From Metabacillus schmidteae (GTDB lineage: Bacteria; Bacillota; Bacilli; Bacillales; Bacillaceae): 64,000 nucleotides of DNA. Below the pieces are notes generated by a model, which saw nothing but the letters and a program-made list of their open reading frames with translations, was not told where the DNA came from and did not search any database. Location of the stretch: the NCBI RefSeq assembly GCF_903166545.1, contig NZ_CAESCH010000003.1, positions 196,130 to 260,129 on the forward strand, read 5' to 3'. Of the stretch, positions 17,260 to 27,137 are shown piece by piece; the stretch's first letter is position 1, and the number at the start of each line of letters is the position of its first letter. The position numbers were made by a program, and so were the translations under genes.

Positions 17260-19077
17260 TTATATCGAATTTGAAATCTTTATAAAATCATCTCTCTTAA
17301 ATAATAATCTCTTTCCATCATTATAGCTTGGCCCAGAATATGAGTTGAAATAACCAGATTGATGCCTTTTTAATAATTTTTTAACAGGTATTTCTAAATA
17401 CATTGATAATTCGTACGTAGTTATATAATCATTTAGAAATTTAATTACACTGGATTCAGTTAACTGATGAATAGAAATCGACTTACCAAAACGACCGGTA
17501 TCAAACCAATAGTCAAGGTCTGATTTTTTCACCCCTAAGATAAAGACTAAATCTCTCCATATAAAGTATCCCAATTTTTTACTCTTAGCTATTAAATCTT
17601 CTCTTGAAAAGTAATAACAATCACGTTTAGCAATTATAGTTTCTGAAAATTTGTCTGTAAACTGTACTTTTATTTTACCTGTTAATATTCCTTTTATAAT
17701 CAGATTAGCGTTATCAGGTCCTACCCATTCAAATGCTTTTGATAACGAAATAGCTTCTTCCTTTATAATAGATGTACATTTTTCATAAATTCTTTGTTCT
17801 AGTGCAACCACCGATGAAGTTGGTATTAACCATGTATTTGCAGAACCGGATTGATATGAAATAACATTTTTTAATAGACCACTTTTTAAAATTGAGGTAG
17901 TTGCCCTAGAACTTGTTCCCCAATGAACTCTCAATTCTTCTTTTGAATAACTCAACCCAAATTTTTTGAAAATGTTATTTACATCTTTTCTTCTAACAAA
18001 TGTATAACTAATTCCATAATAATTTATTTTATGACTCTCTAGCAGGTTAGAGTGTAATATGTTTCCTTGAAACTTTGTATTAAAGTACTTAATTTCATCA
18101 GATCTTATATATTCATTTTCACAAAGATTTAACTTATTAGAAGTAATATATGAAGTAACGGCTTTTGATATATGCCATAGATCTGTGTTAATTAATTTTG
18201 GAACACCATATTTCAAAAAACTTTTATAAGGTAAGTTGCTGGTGGATTCAATAGACTCTAAAAATGCATAGAAGTTTACTGGCCAATTGCTCAGAATCTT
18301 AAACGAAAAATTGAATAAACAAATCGTTTGTTCAATAGTTTTGAAATTTTTCAAAGTATGTCTTTCTATGACATTCCCATCAAAATATATCTTTTTATTA
18401 GGTATAGAGATATTAGAGGAATCAACAAGCTTTGAAATCCATAATGCGAAAAAGTCCAAGGATTTTAAAAATTGAATAGGGGTATTTATCCAACTATGCT
18501 CATATGTGAATTTATCTTCATTAAAAATTTGATTTATTGTTTGTTGATATAAAAATAATATTGTCATATCATTTTCATATATATGAGAAAATGATAGTTT
18601 TTTGTTACAACTTGAACAATTATCTTGTATAATATTGGTAACATTTATCTGCTTTTGACACGTTGTGCAAGTATCTAATAAAAAGGAATTATGTCTTAAA
18701 CAAATAATAGAATGGCTATTAATCCAATCTTTCCTTTGATATGCTCCATCTTTTAAACATAGGGGACAATATCTCGTTTTTGAGTATAAAAACCACTGAT
18801 TTTTTGTTATATTGTTCACCTCAAGATTTAACTTCTTAAGATCATTAATGACAGTAAGAGATTGAGCCTGCTTTAATGGTATCTTCAGGTAATTTGCTAT
18901 TTCATCTAAGTCACTTCCACATAACCAATTCACTAAATTTTCTATAACTTCTACAGATAGGGATTTTTTGAAGCAATGTAAAATCCAACTAGAACTCTCC
19001 ATTTTATTTTCTTCTGCAACTCTATAGATAAAACTTAATAATGTTTCATTTGAATAAGGTTTCGGATATTTTAGCAT
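17260..19077 (-). CDS. tniQ: TnsD/TniQ-family target-selection protein 2, 605 residues
   Basis: The N-terminus has the TniQ pattern (YPKPYSNETLLSFIYRVAEEN) and a zinc-binding region from about residue 103 (YCPLC, CLRH, CTTCQ, CSSC). The C-terminal half has several HTH-like modules, for example IWRDLVFILGVKKSDLDYWF and TTYELSMYLEIPVKKLLKR. It is a diverged paralogue of the protein encoded at 15291 with the same architecture. It is transcribed toward it and divergently from tnsA, with only about 67 nt between start codons. A second selector suggests two targeting pathways. Confidence 0.85.
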   Translation of the reverse strand: MLKYPKPYSNETLLSFIYRVAEENKMESSSWILHCFKKSLSVEVIENLVNWLCGSDLDEIANYLKIPLKQAQSLTVINDLKKLNLEVNNITKNQWFLYSKTRYCPLCLKDGAYQRKDWINSHSIICLRHNSFLLDTCTTCQKQINVTNIIQDNCSSCNKKLSFSHIYENDMTILFLYQQTINQIFNEDKFTYEHSWINTPIQFLKSLDFFALWISKLVDSSNISIPNKKIYFDGNVIERHTLKNFKTIEQTICLFNFSFKILSNWPVNFYAFLESIESTSNLPYKSFLKYGVPKLINTDLWHISKAVTSYITSNKLNLCENEYIRSDEIKYFNTKFQGNILHSNLLESHKINYYGISYTFVRRKDVNNIFKKFGLSYSKEELRVHWGTSSRATTSILKSGLLKNVISYQSGSANTWLIPTSSVVALEQRIYEKCTSIIKEEAISLSKAFEWVGPDNANLIIKGILTGKIKVQFTDKFSETIIAKRDCYYFSREDLIAKSKKLGYFIWRDLVFILGVKKSDLDYWFDTGRFGKSISIHQLTESSVIKFLNDYITTYELSMYLEIPVKKLLKRHQSGYFNSYSGPSYNDGKRLLFKRDDFIKISNSI

Positions 19078-19144
19078 ATTATAATCACCTTGTTTTTTCC
19101 TAATTTTCCCTTGAATAAACTTTTTATGTATGGAGGTTTACTTT

Positions 19145-19786
19145 ATGAATGGATCTAGGAAAATAAAAGCTAGCAGTAAGCTCAGTATAAGAGGAAAGCA
19201 TAATAGTACTAAAATGTATAGGATGATTCCTTGGGAAAGTACTTTAGAAAGGGATTTTATAAAATTATTAGATTTCGATCCAACGGTTGTATATTTTGAG
19301 TTCCAACCTCTCAGGATAGATTATTTATATAAGGGAAAACAAAAGAAATATTACCCTGACTTCTTGGTGCAAAAAAGTAATTCAAAGAGATATATCTATG
19401 AAGTGAAGGCGTTTGAGCAGACAAAGGAAGAGATAAATAAGATAAAGTTTCAAGTAGGAAAAATGTACAGTAGGAATAAAGGAATGGACTATATAGTAAT
19501 AACTGAAAAGGATATTCGTAAAGGATTTTTAATTGAAAACATTGATTTGTTAACTGAAGTTAGATATGAAACTACAAGTAAGAGAGTTATGACAGAAATA
19601 GTTAATAAACTAGATGATCTTGAAGGAAGAACTACAAAAGCTAATTTAAGAGGTAATTTGAGTCACATTAGTAAAAGAGAATTTGATTGTAATCTCTATT
19701 ATTTAATCTATACACATCAAATAAAAACTGATCTAATTTCTGTGCTACTAAACGAACATTCAATTATTCTAGGATGTGATTGCTAA
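19145..19786 (+). CDS. tnsA: Tn7-like transposition endonuclease TnsA, 213 residues
   Basis: The start is ATG 19145, 8 nt after GGAGG; an upstream ATG at 19130 lies within the ribosome site. The N-terminal nuclease domain has E35 (WESTLERDF), D72 (YYPDFLV) and E86-V-K88 (YEVKAF), the restriction-enzyme-like catalytic set. The C-terminal part is the TnsA winged-helix region that contacts TnsC. TnsA cuts the 5' ends of the element, so with TnsB it permits cut-and-paste movement. It is the first gene of tnsABC and its stop overlaps the tnsB start. Confidence 0.92.
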   Translation: MNGSRKIKASSKLSIRGKHNSTKMYRMIPWESTLERDFIKLLDFDPTVVYFEFQPLRIDYLYKGKQKKYYPDFLVQKSNSKRYIYEVKAFEQTKEEINKIKFQVGKMYSRNKGMDYIVITEKDIRKGFLIENIDLLTEVRYETTSKRVMTEIVNKLDDLEGRTTKANLRGNLSHISKREFDCNLYYLIYTHQIKTDLISVLLNEHSIILGCDC

Positions 19787-21873
19787 TGGCCGGATACTAT
19801 TTTAAATCTGGATCAAGATTTATGATAAAAGATAATGAATATCTTGTTCGCCGAGAACTTGAATTGGACTATGAAATAGAAAATATACACTATAAAATAA
19901 TTGAATTAAGAAGAAAGGAAGAATTACTCCAATTATGGCATGAAGGTCAATTGTTATTTAGAATAAGTGAAGAAGAGAATAAACTACTTAAAACACATAA
20001 TTTAGATGATCTCGATGACAATCTAAAAAGACAAGCAATAGAAAGGTATAACATATTAAAGCCTATAATTAAAGGTGAAATTTTACCTAGTGAAATTGAT
20101 GAGTATATTAAAACACTAGATGGCACAGTTAAGAAGTCTGCATTTTATGAATGGAAAAAACGATGGGAAAGAACAGAAGATATAAGATCACTTGTACCTT
20201 TAAAGAGAGGACCTAAAGGTAGCCGAAGTAATAAATTAAAACTTAAGATACTGGATGAAACAATAGAATATTTTTTATACAGTGATGGGAAGCACACAAT
20301 AGAGGATATATATTCGGAATTTATTGTACGAATAGATGAAGTTAATATTAATCTAGACAAAAAGGAAAAGATATCTTACTCTTCTCGATCAACAATTAGG
20401 AGGAGAAAAGAACAAATTATTGATATTTATAAAAAAGATAAAGAAAAATATGGGGCAGTTCTAGCTAAATTAATGAAAGATGGATCTCAGCAAGAAGTAT
20501 TTGCGAATAAGCCTTTGCAAAGGGTAGAGATTGATTGGACTCCTGTAGATGTTATGTTAATAGACCCCTCTGATTTAAAGCCAAAAAGGCCAACATTGAT
20601 TTATGGAGTTGATAAATTTAGTGGAATGCCTTTAGGATTTTTTATTACGTTCAAGCCTGTTGATAGTAAAGCTTTAAAACAGTGTTTGATTCATATAATT
20701 AGGCCAAAAACATATATAAAGAAAATGTATCCACTTGTTGATAAGCAATGGGCAGCTTTGGGAATTCCCCATACAATTGTTGTTGATAATGCAAGTGTAA
20801 ACGATTCTTATGAATTTGAGGAAGCTTGTTATCAAGTTGGTGTAAAAGAAGTTCAATTCTGCAAAATTGATGCAGGATATCAAAAAGGAACCATTGAAAG
20901 AGCATTTAGAAATCTAAATACACATTTTGTTCACGGTTTGAGAGGTACTACATTTTCTAACTTTATTGAAAAGGGTAGATATAATTCATCGGAAAAAGCA
21001 TGTATTACAATGCAAGGATTAATCTATATGATGCATATTGCTATGGTGGATATGATTTCACATTCCTATGAAACAAGAAGAGGGGATTCCCCTCATAACA
21101 TATGGCATAGAGGTATTGAAAACGAGCCTCATTTAACATTACAGATTCCAAGAAGTATTGATGAACTTAAGATAATGCTTGTAGCAGGCTCTGAACTAAG
21201 GAAAATACAACACCAAGGCGTAGTAATAGAAAATGAATATTACTATTGCAAAGAATTGATTGATTTAAAGAATAAGTTTAGAAAACTAAATAGGGAAGAC
21301 GAAAAAGTTAGGGTTAGATATGACCTTAGTGATATGAGAAAAGTATTTGTGCATGATCCTATTAACAATAATTATATTATTGCAAAAGCAACTAGTTTAC
21401 AAAGAAAGAAAATAAATATGGGCTTACCTGTTCCATATATTGCACTTGAAATAGATTCAAAAAGGAGACTAGAAATAAAGAATTCCTTTGATCCAAAGAC
21501 CAGGGCCTTAGCAAAACGAAAAATTAGATTAATTCAAAATAGAGATAAGAAGATAGTGAAAAAGTGGAAAAAAGGACAAGAGCCTGATGAAACTATTGAT
21601 TCTTCCTTTCTTATTGATGAAGTATTACCAACTAATACCGAGGTAGAAATACAAGTGGGCAATGAAGATATTGTTATCTTAGAAGAGGAAATTAATGAGT
21701 CTAAGCAAAAGGAAATAAGAAAAAGTAAGCTGAAACTTAAAAAGTCTAAAGAAGAGGAAGATAATTACAAACAAAATGATTTTATGGAATATGAAGACAC
21801 GGAAATTGATGAACTTCCAAGTTGGGGTATAACTCTAAAAAATAATAAAGAGGATAGTGATTCATGTGCCTAA
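19786..21873 (+). CDS. tnsB: Tn7-like transposase TnsB, 695 residues
   Basis: The start is ATG 19786, sharing a base with the tnsA stop (TAATG). The retroviral-integrase-type core has the complete triad: D250 (VEIDWTPVD), D334 (IVVDNAS) and E371 (GTIERAF). HTH regions before the core bind the end repeats. The C-terminal 120 residues are very rich in K and E, as expected for the TnsC-contacting tail. TnsB binds the end repeats and carries out 3' strand transfer. All catalytic residues are intact, so the element may still be active. Confidence 0.95.
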   Translation: MAGYYFKSGSRFMIKDNEYLVRRELELDYEIENIHYKIIELRRKEELLQLWHEGQLLFRISEEENKLLKTHNLDDLDDNLKRQAIERYNILKPIIKGEILPSEIDEYIKTLDGTVKKSAFYEWKKRWERTEDIRSLVPLKRGPKGSRSNKLKLKILDETIEYFLYSDGKHTIEDIYSEFIVRIDEVNINLDKKEKISYSSRSTIRRRKEQIIDIYKKDKEKYGAVLAKLMKDGSQQEVFANKPLQRVEIDWTPVDVMLIDPSDLKPKRPTLIYGVDKFSGMPLGFFITFKPVDSKALKQCLIHIIRPKTYIKKMYPLVDKQWAALGIPHTIVVDNASVNDSYEFEEACYQVGVKEVQFCKIDAGYQKGTIERAFRNLNTHFVHGLRGTTFSNFIEKGRYNSSEKACITMQGLIYMMHIAMVDMISHSYETRRGDSPHNIWHRGIENEPHLTLQIPRSIDELKIMLVAGSELRKIQHQGVVIENEYYYCKELIDLKNKFRKLNREDEKVRVRYDLSDMRKVFVHDPINNNYIIAKATSLQRKKINMGLPVPYIALEIDSKRRLEIKNSFDPKTRALAKRKIRLIQNRDKKIVKKWKKGQEPDETIDSSFLIDEVLPTNTEVEIQVGNEDIVILEEEINESKQKEIRKSKLKLKKSKEEEDNYKQNDFMEYEDTEIDELPSWGITLKNNKEDSDSCA

Positions 21874-22843
21874 ATATATATCTTTTAAGAGGCTAAATGG
21901 ATTTCCGGCAAGTTTAGAAGAAGTAAGGAATAGAAGGGAACATGTAAAATCGATTATAGTAGAACACCCAAGGTATAGAGAGATATATGAGAAGATTCAA
22001 GAAATGCACTTCTTTTCAAAAGGATCTGTTAAAGCTGACTCTTTGTTTCTTTCTGGTAGAACGGGCGTAGGTAAAACAACTCTATTAGAAGAATATAAAG
22101 AACAATATAAAAGATTTATTAATGATGAAGGTTATACAATAGTACCGGTTCTTTATAATAAGGTTCCTGTTGGGGCAACGCCAAAATCTGTAGCTGCCAG
22201 TTTGTTAAGGTCATTAGGTGATCCAGCATATGACAAAGGAACAGAAAATAGCCAAACGGCAAGGCTACTTCATTTTATAAAAATGTGCCAAGTTGAGCTG
22301 ATAATCATAGATGAATTCCAGCATTTGATTGATAGAGATACGAAACATGTATTAAATAAAGCATCAGATTGGGTAAAGTCGTTCTGTGATGATGCGGGAG
22401 TACCAATAATTCTTTGTGGTATGCCAGAATCAGAAAAAATCTTTGCTCACAATGATCAATTAGATAGAAGGTTTACTGAGAAAGTTAAAATGGTTGGTTT
22501 TGATTACATGAGAAAAGAAGATCAAATAGATTTTAGAATTTTTTTAAAGAGTATTGATGAACAGTTGCCATTTATTCATAAATCTGATTTAGCAAATAAA
22601 AATCTAGCAGATAAAATATATTATGTAAGTAGGGGTATTCCACACTATGTTAATAAACTTCTTGTAGAAGCAACAACATTGGCAGCTAAAAATGGGAATG
22701 ACTTTATTGATGAAAATCATCTATATGAAGCGTTTAAAAGGATAAATATATCAAACCGTCCATACATTATTAATCCATTTGGTGATGAAAGATTTAATAT
22801 AATTGAAGCTTTTGATGTAGAGGATAGAAAGAACTTAGCATAA
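21857..22843 (+). CDS. tnsC: Tn7-like transposition regulator TnsC (AAA+ ATPase), 328 residues
   Basis: The start is GTG 21857 with AAGAGG upstream, overlapping tnsB by 17 nt; GTG 21866 is an alternative. Walker A is GRTGVGKTT (K73) and Walker B is LIIIDEFQHL (D152, E153). A CGMPES sensor-1 segment and a C-terminal lid follow. TnsC forms ATP-dependent filaments on target DNA, links TnsD/TniQ to TnsAB and enforces target immunity. At 328 residues it is nearer the compact TnsC/TniB type than E. coli TnsC (about 555 residues). Confidence 0.93.
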   Translation: MIHVPKYISFKRLNGFPASLEEVRNRREHVKSIIVEHPRYREIYEKIQEMHFFSKGSVKADSLFLSGRTGVGKTTLLEEYKEQYKRFINDEGYTIVPVLYNKVPVGATPKSVAASLLRSLGDPAYDKGTENSQTARLLHFIKMCQVELIIIDEFQHLIDRDTKHVLNKASDWVKSFCDDAGVPIILCGMPESEKIFAHNDQLDRRFTEKVKMVGFDYMRKEDQIDFRIFLKSIDEQLPFIHKSDLANKNLADKIYYVSRGIPHYVNKLLVEATTLAAKNGNDFIDENHLYEAFKRINISNRPYIINPFGDERFNIIEAFDVEDRKNLA

Positions 22844-22849
22844 TATATA

Positions 22850-22894
22850 AAGGTACTTGGAAAGTTATGATTAAACCTTCTAAGTACCCTTTTG
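22850..22894 (+). terminator. Terminator after tnsC
   Basis: AAGGTACTT pairs with AAGTACCCTT around an imperfect inner stem (GTT/AAC), then TTTTG. It separates the transposition operon from the converging recombinase-like gene. Confidence 0.65.
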
Positions 22895-23039
22895 TAATAT
22901 ATTACATACTTACAGGAATACAAATCTTTAAAAGTTGCTATATTACCCAAACAAGTTTTATTCAACTTTTGGTATTACATATAACATGGTGCAGGTTGGT
23001 GTAACATCAATTTGAAATTTATAAGGCTTTTTAATTAGT

Positions 23040-23582
23040 CTAAGATTCTAAATATCGATATAAAGTTGATTTACTAATTCCTGTTGCATCTTTAATTTCT
23101 GCAAGAGTATATCTTTTACTTTGATACATAGCAATTGCCCTTTTTACATTTTCATCAGGTTTTCTTGGTCTTCCTGTCGGTATTCCTTTTTGCTTGGCTT
23201 CATATAATCCTTTTTTTGTATTTTCACTGATAATGTCGCTTTGAAATTGGACGATATGCTGCATGATGTCAGTAAAATGATATAGGGATGAGTTATTTGT
23301 ATTTATTCCTTCAAAAAGGGAATGTAGGTAGCTTTCTTTTTCAGTAAATGTATCCAGTAGATCTGCCAAATGTCTTGTTGTATCAGCTAATAAGAATAAC
23401 TTAGTTACTAAAACGGTATCACCTTTTTTTAGGTTATTTATCATTGTTTCAAGTTGAGTTCTTCGTTTTGGGGAATTATGTTCTTCTTTATATATCTTGT
23501 TACAGTTTATTTCTTTAAGTTTTGCTATTTGTACTGAACAATCTAAGTCCTCTTGATAAGGTCTCACATAACCAACTAACAT
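23040..23582 (-). CDS. Serine-recombinase-like protein lacking the catalytic serine
   Basis: The 180-residue protein has the resolvase/invertase layout: an N-terminal catalytic-like domain, a long helix and a C-terminal HTH (RPRKPDENVKRAI..YTLAEIKDATGISKSTLYRYL). The active-site region reads VGYVRPYQED where active enzymes have a serine (Y-RVS), and the usual DRLGRS arginine segment is replaced by FLLADTT. It therefore probably binds DNA without recombining it, perhaps as a regulator or structural factor of the transposon. It lies head-on to tnsC and divergent from the SulP gene. Confidence 0.75.
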   Translation of the reverse strand: MLVGYVRPYQEDLDCSVQIAKLKEINCNKIYKEEHNSPKRRTQLETMINNLKKGDTVLVTKLFLLADTTRHLADLLDTFTEKESYLHSLFEGINTNNSSLYHFTDIMQHIVQFQSDIISENTKKGLYEAKQKGIPTGRPRKPDENVKRAIAMYQSKRYTLAEIKDATGISKSTLYRYLES

Positions 23583-23647
23583 TATAGCTTCTCCTTAATA
23601 ATTAATATAACCTTTCTATAATACCACATATTTCATTTTTTATTTTA

Positions 23648-23673
23648 TTCCCAAAAGGGTTCACTTTTGGGAA
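23648..23673 (+). promoter_or_regulatory. Perfect palindrome between divergent genes
   Basis: TTCCCAAAAG and CTTTTGGGAA form 10-bp arms around a 6-nt centre. It lies in the divergent intergenic region and could be an operator for the recombinase-like HTH protein or a small hairpin. No T run follows, so it is not a terminator. Confidence 0.5.
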
Positions 23674-23707
23674 CGGAAATGGTAAACTCTCCTTATTGAT
23701 TATCGCC

Positions 23708-23732
23708 TGACTTTCATGAGAGTTGAAAGTCA
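23708..23732 (+). promoter_or_regulatory. SulP leader hairpin, copy 1
   Basis: TGACTTTCA pairs with TGAAAGTCA around the loop TGAGAGT. The same loop and a compensated stem occur at 36941 before another SulP gene. It sits 38 nt before the start codon. Confidence 0.5.
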
Positions 23733-23769
23733 TTAAATTAATAAAAACGAAAAAGGGAGAGGATCTTTT

Positions 23770-25248
23770 TTGGATTCAAATACAATTAAATATTCGTGGT
23801 TTGGAAATATCAGAGGTGATGTATTAGCCGGTATTGTTGTGGCACTTGCTTTAATTCCTGAAGCAATTGCTTTTTCAATTATAGCGGGTGTAGATCCTAT
23901 GGTTGGTTTATATGCATCGTTTTGTATTGCTGTAACGATAGCATTCGTTGGAGGGCGTCCCGGCATGATTTCCGCTGCAACAGGGGCAACTGCCCTCTTG
24001 ATGGTAACCTTGGTTGCTGATTATGGACTTCAATACTTATTAGCAGCAACTATTTTAACCGGAATTCTTCAAATTATCATGGGTGTTTTAAAATTGGGAA
24101 GGCTAATGAAATTTGTGCCTCGTTCAGTGATGACAGGTTTTGTAAATGCACTAGCTATTCTTATCTTTACGTCACAATTACCTCATTTTGTAGGGGAATC
24201 ATGGCAGATGTTTGCAATGGTAGCAGGAGCACTTGCTATTATTTACTTATTACCGCGCTTCACAAAGGTTATTCCGTCTCCATTAGTTGCTATCATTGTG
24301 ATTACTCTTATCGCAGTTATGACGGGAAGCGGTGTGAGGACTGTAGGGGATATGGGTGAGTTAACCCAGGCATTACCAATCTTCTTATTACCTGATATTC
24401 CTTTAAACTTTGAAACGTTACAAATCATTTTCCCTTACTCTTTATCTATTGCGATTGTTGGTTTAGTAGAGTCTTTACTAACTGCTCAAATTGTCGATGA
24501 TATGACAGATACCGGTAGTGATAAGAACAAAGAAGCACGTGGTCAAGGGATTGCTAACATCGTCTCAGGTTTCTTTGGTGGTATGGCAGGTTGCGCCATG
24601 ATTGGCCAATCGGTTATTAACGTCAAGTCAGGTGGTAGAGGTAGATTATCAGCGTTGGTCGCAGGTGTCTTCCTAATGGTTCTGATCCTGTTATTAAATG
24701 ATTTCCTTGTGCAAATTCCAATGGCTGCTCTTGTAGGGGTCATGATAATGGTATCAATCGGAACATTTGATTGGTCATCATTAAAAACACTGCATAAGGT
24801 ACCTTTAACTGATACATTAGTTATGATTGTAACAGTTATCACTGTTATTATGACGCATGATTTATCCAAAGGAGTGCTTGTTGGAATTATCCTGAGTGCT
24901 ATTTTCTTTGCGGCTAAGATATCTAAAGTGAAGATTACGACTTTGTCTTCAGGTCAATCTGGGAAAAAGATCTACCGGGTGTCTGGTCAGCTGTTTTTTG
25001 CCTCCGTTACCGATTTTGTTGAAAGCTTTGATTATAAAGAGGATGTAAAAGAGGTTGATTTAGATTTAACAAATGCTCATTTATGGGATGATTCGGCAGT
25101 AGGAGCCATTGATAAAATTGTTATAAAATACCATCAAAATGGTGTGAGAGTTAACTTGATTGGTTTAAATACTGAAAGCGATAAGCTATTAGAAAAAATT
25201 GCTGTTCATAATAAACCAGGCGGTCTTAATAAAGTAGCGAATCATTAA
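23770..25248 (+). CDS. SulP-family anion transporter with STAS domain, copy 1
   Basis: The 492-residue membrane protein starts at TTG 23770, behind GGGAGAGG. Around 10-12 membrane spans cover residues 20-380. Family landmarks include [35 protein letters not shown] and the [20 protein letters not shown] loop. A C-terminal STAS domain (about 400-480, with [13 protein letters not shown]) follows. SulP proteins carry sulfate, bicarbonate or other inorganic anions, mostly driven by protons or sodium; the substrate cannot be read here. It is one of three paralogues in the transposon cargo and the only one without an adjacent UspA. Confidence 0.9.
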   Translation: MDSNTIKYSWFGNIRGDVLAGIVVALALIPEAIAFSIIAGVDPMVGLYASFCIAVTIAFVGGRPGMISAATGATALLMVTLVADYGLQYLLAATILTGILQIIMGVLKLGRLMKFVPRSVMTGFVNALAILIFTSQLPHFVGESWQMFAMVAGALAIIYLLPRFTKVIPSPLVAIIVITLIAVMTGSGVRTVGDMGELTQALPIFLLPDIPLNFETLQIIFPYSLSIAIVGLVESLLTAQIVDDMTDTGSDKNKEARGQGIANIVSGFFGGMAGCAMIGQSVINVKSGGRGRLSALVAGVFLMVLILLLNDFLVQIPMAALVGVMIMVSIGTFDWSSLKTLHKVPLTDTLVMIVTVITVIMTHDLSKGVLVGIILSAIFFAAKISKVKITTLSSGQSGKKIYRVSGQLFFASVTDFVESFDYKEDVKEVDLDLTNAHLWDDSAVGAIDKIVIKYHQNGVRVNLIGLNTESDKLLEKIAVHNKPGGLNKVANH

Positions 25249-25267
25249 TTATATTTTGTTATGAGAG

Positions 25268-25306
25268 GAACATCAAATCTTGGATGATTTGATGTTCTTA
25301 TTTTAT
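25268..25306 (+). terminator. Rho-independent terminator
   Basis: GAACATCAAATC and GATTTGATGTTC form a perfect 12-bp stem with a 6-nt loop, followed by TTATTTTAT. Confidence 0.85.
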
Positions 25307-25403
25307 ACGTTAAGAAAGTATAAATTAGCATCGGTAAAGATTATTCGATTTAAAAGCGTTTTCTTGTAGTGGGATAAATTTAAATTGATGGGGGACATTT
25401 TAA

Positions 25404-26693
25404 TTGAATGGAAGGAAAGGAAACGGAATAAAGACACCATTTTTTTATGGATGGATGATAGTTGCAGTAGGAGCGTTAGGAGTATTTTTTTCCGGACCAG
25501 GTCAAACATATTCCAATGCTATATTTATTGATTACTATATAAATGACTTTGGTTGGAGTCGGTCTTTGGTTTCTACAATTTACTCGATCGCAACCTTAGC
25601 AGCAGGATTGTTAATGATGGTAGTAGGTAAGTATATTGACAAATATGGTCAAAGATTTTTTATGATTTTTGTCACAATTTTACTTGCGTTAGCTTGCTTT
25701 TGGAATAGCTTTGTTACAAATATTGTGATGTTAGCAATAGGCTTTTTTATGATTCGATTGTTTGGTCAGGGATCAATGACACTCTTACCTAATACCCTAA
25801 TTCCTCAATGGTTTATCGAAAAACGCGGTAGGGCATTTAGCTTTATGGCAATAGGAGGATTCTTAAGCTCGGCACTGTTTCCAATTATTAATCTATGGGC
25901 CATTGACCTGTGGGGCTGGGAAATAACATGGAGATTCTGGGGAGTTCTTTTACTCATTATCTTTTTACCTATTGTTGTTGTCTTTGTGAAAAATAAACCA
26001 GAGGATGTAGGGTTAACACCTGATAATAAGGTAGCCTTGAAGGAACCAGAGGGTGGATCTGATAAAAATAAAGTCGTTTATGAAAGTAGTTGGACGTTAG
26101 CTGAAGCAAAGAAAACGAGAACATTTTGGTTTTTATTATGCTGTGTAGGAATTCCTTCTATGGTGAACACAGGATTGACTTTTCATTTGGTTTCAATATT
26201 TGGTGAAAATGACCTTTCTCCACAGCTTGCAGCTACTGTTCTTAGTGCAATGGCTTTAGTTGGATTTCCAATAACTTTTCTTTCAGGTTTCATTTTAGAA
26301 AGAATCGAAGCAAATTATATGTTATTTCTTACGTTCATTGGAGAAATTCTTGTTTTAATCCTTGCAATAACAGCAGATTCCTTTTTTCTAGCTCTATTGT
26401 TCGGGGTGTTGTGGGGCTTTTTTGCCGGAATTGAAAGAATTGCTTTGAATGTTATTTGGCCTAATTTTTTTGGTAGAGAACATATTGGAAGTATCAAAGG
26501 GCTTGCTATGTCAATCACTGTCATAGGTTCTGCATTTGGCCCATTACCGTTCGGAATCGCATTTGATCTTTTTAATGGCTACAATGAAATTCTTTATGCA
26601 ACTATGATCTTTCCTTTAGTTGGTTGTTTGCTGGCTTGGAAAGCAACAAAACCTTCTAAAGAGCATAATGAAAAAAATCTTACTAGTGCGTAA
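25404..26693 (+). CDS. MFS transporter, oxalate/formate- or monocarboxylate-like
   Basis: The 429-residue protein starts at TTG 25404 with GGGGG upstream. Twelve hydrophobic spans and a central loop near residues 190-230 are typical of the major facilitator superfamily. The N-terminal FFYGWMIVAVGALGVFFSGPGQT and the FGWSRS segment resemble the oxalate:formate antiporter/monocarboxylate group. KPEDVGLTPDN before the central loop is also typical of that group. The substrate is not determinable. It follows the first SulP gene at a distance of 155 nt, after a terminator, so it is probably its own unit. Confidence 0.85.
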   Translation: MNGRKGNGIKTPFFYGWMIVAVGALGVFFSGPGQTYSNAIFIDYYINDFGWSRSLVSTIYSIATLAAGLLMMVVGKYIDKYGQRFFMIFVTILLALACFWNSFVTNIVMLAIGFFMIRLFGQGSMTLLPNTLIPQWFIEKRGRAFSFMAIGGFLSSALFPIINLWAIDLWGWEITWRFWGVLLLIIFLPIVVVFVKNKPEDVGLTPDNKVALKEPEGGSDKNKVVYESSWTLAEAKKTRTFWFLLCCVGIPSMVNTGLTFHLVSIFGENDLSPQLAATVLSAMALVGFPITFLSGFILERIEANYMLFLTFIGEILVLILAITADSFFLALLFGVLWGFFAGIERIALNVIWPNFFGREHIGSIKGLAMSITVIGSAFGPLPFGIAFDLFNGYNEILYATMIFPLVGCLLAWKATKPSKEHNEKNLTSA

Positions 26694-26853
26694 CATTATT
26701 TGTTAGGATTTAAGTGGATTAGTTATATTAAATTATATTTAATTATAGTAAAGTAAACTAATTATTAATAATTTATAAATGATTATGCTTGATTATAAAG
26801 ATATACTTTGATATATTTAATCTGTCCAATTGTAGATGCTAATCAACTCATTG

Positions 26854-26888
26854 AAAAACCACCAAAATACAATTTGGTGGTTTTTTCT
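26854..26888 (+). terminator. Rho-independent terminator
   Basis: AAAAACCACCAAA and TTTGGTGGTTTTT form a strong stem running into a T run. It lies 160 nt after the MFS gene. Confidence 0.85.
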
Positions 26889-27137
26889 ATATATTCAATA
26901 TTTTTATAAACATTCACTAAAAAGTCTTATTTTATATCCTTCGTGCTTTTGTGGGGTTCTAAGTAGATTGTTGTTGAATTTCAGGTTCATAGAACCTTGA
27001 AATATTTCTTTAAGGAGCATTCCTGTTAGAAGGATTTTCGGGCACTTGAACAAAAAAGAGCCCTCTTGGTATGATACGGGGTGTCAAATCGTGCACCGAA
27101 TTGACCCCTAACTTAGGTAACCAAGGAGGACTCCAAC

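Noticed and set aside
22717..22965. Minus-strand open frames inside and beside tnsC and similar frames elsewhere
   Set aside because: They overlap well-supported genes on the other strand, have no ribosome sites and give low-complexity, unrecognisable proteins.
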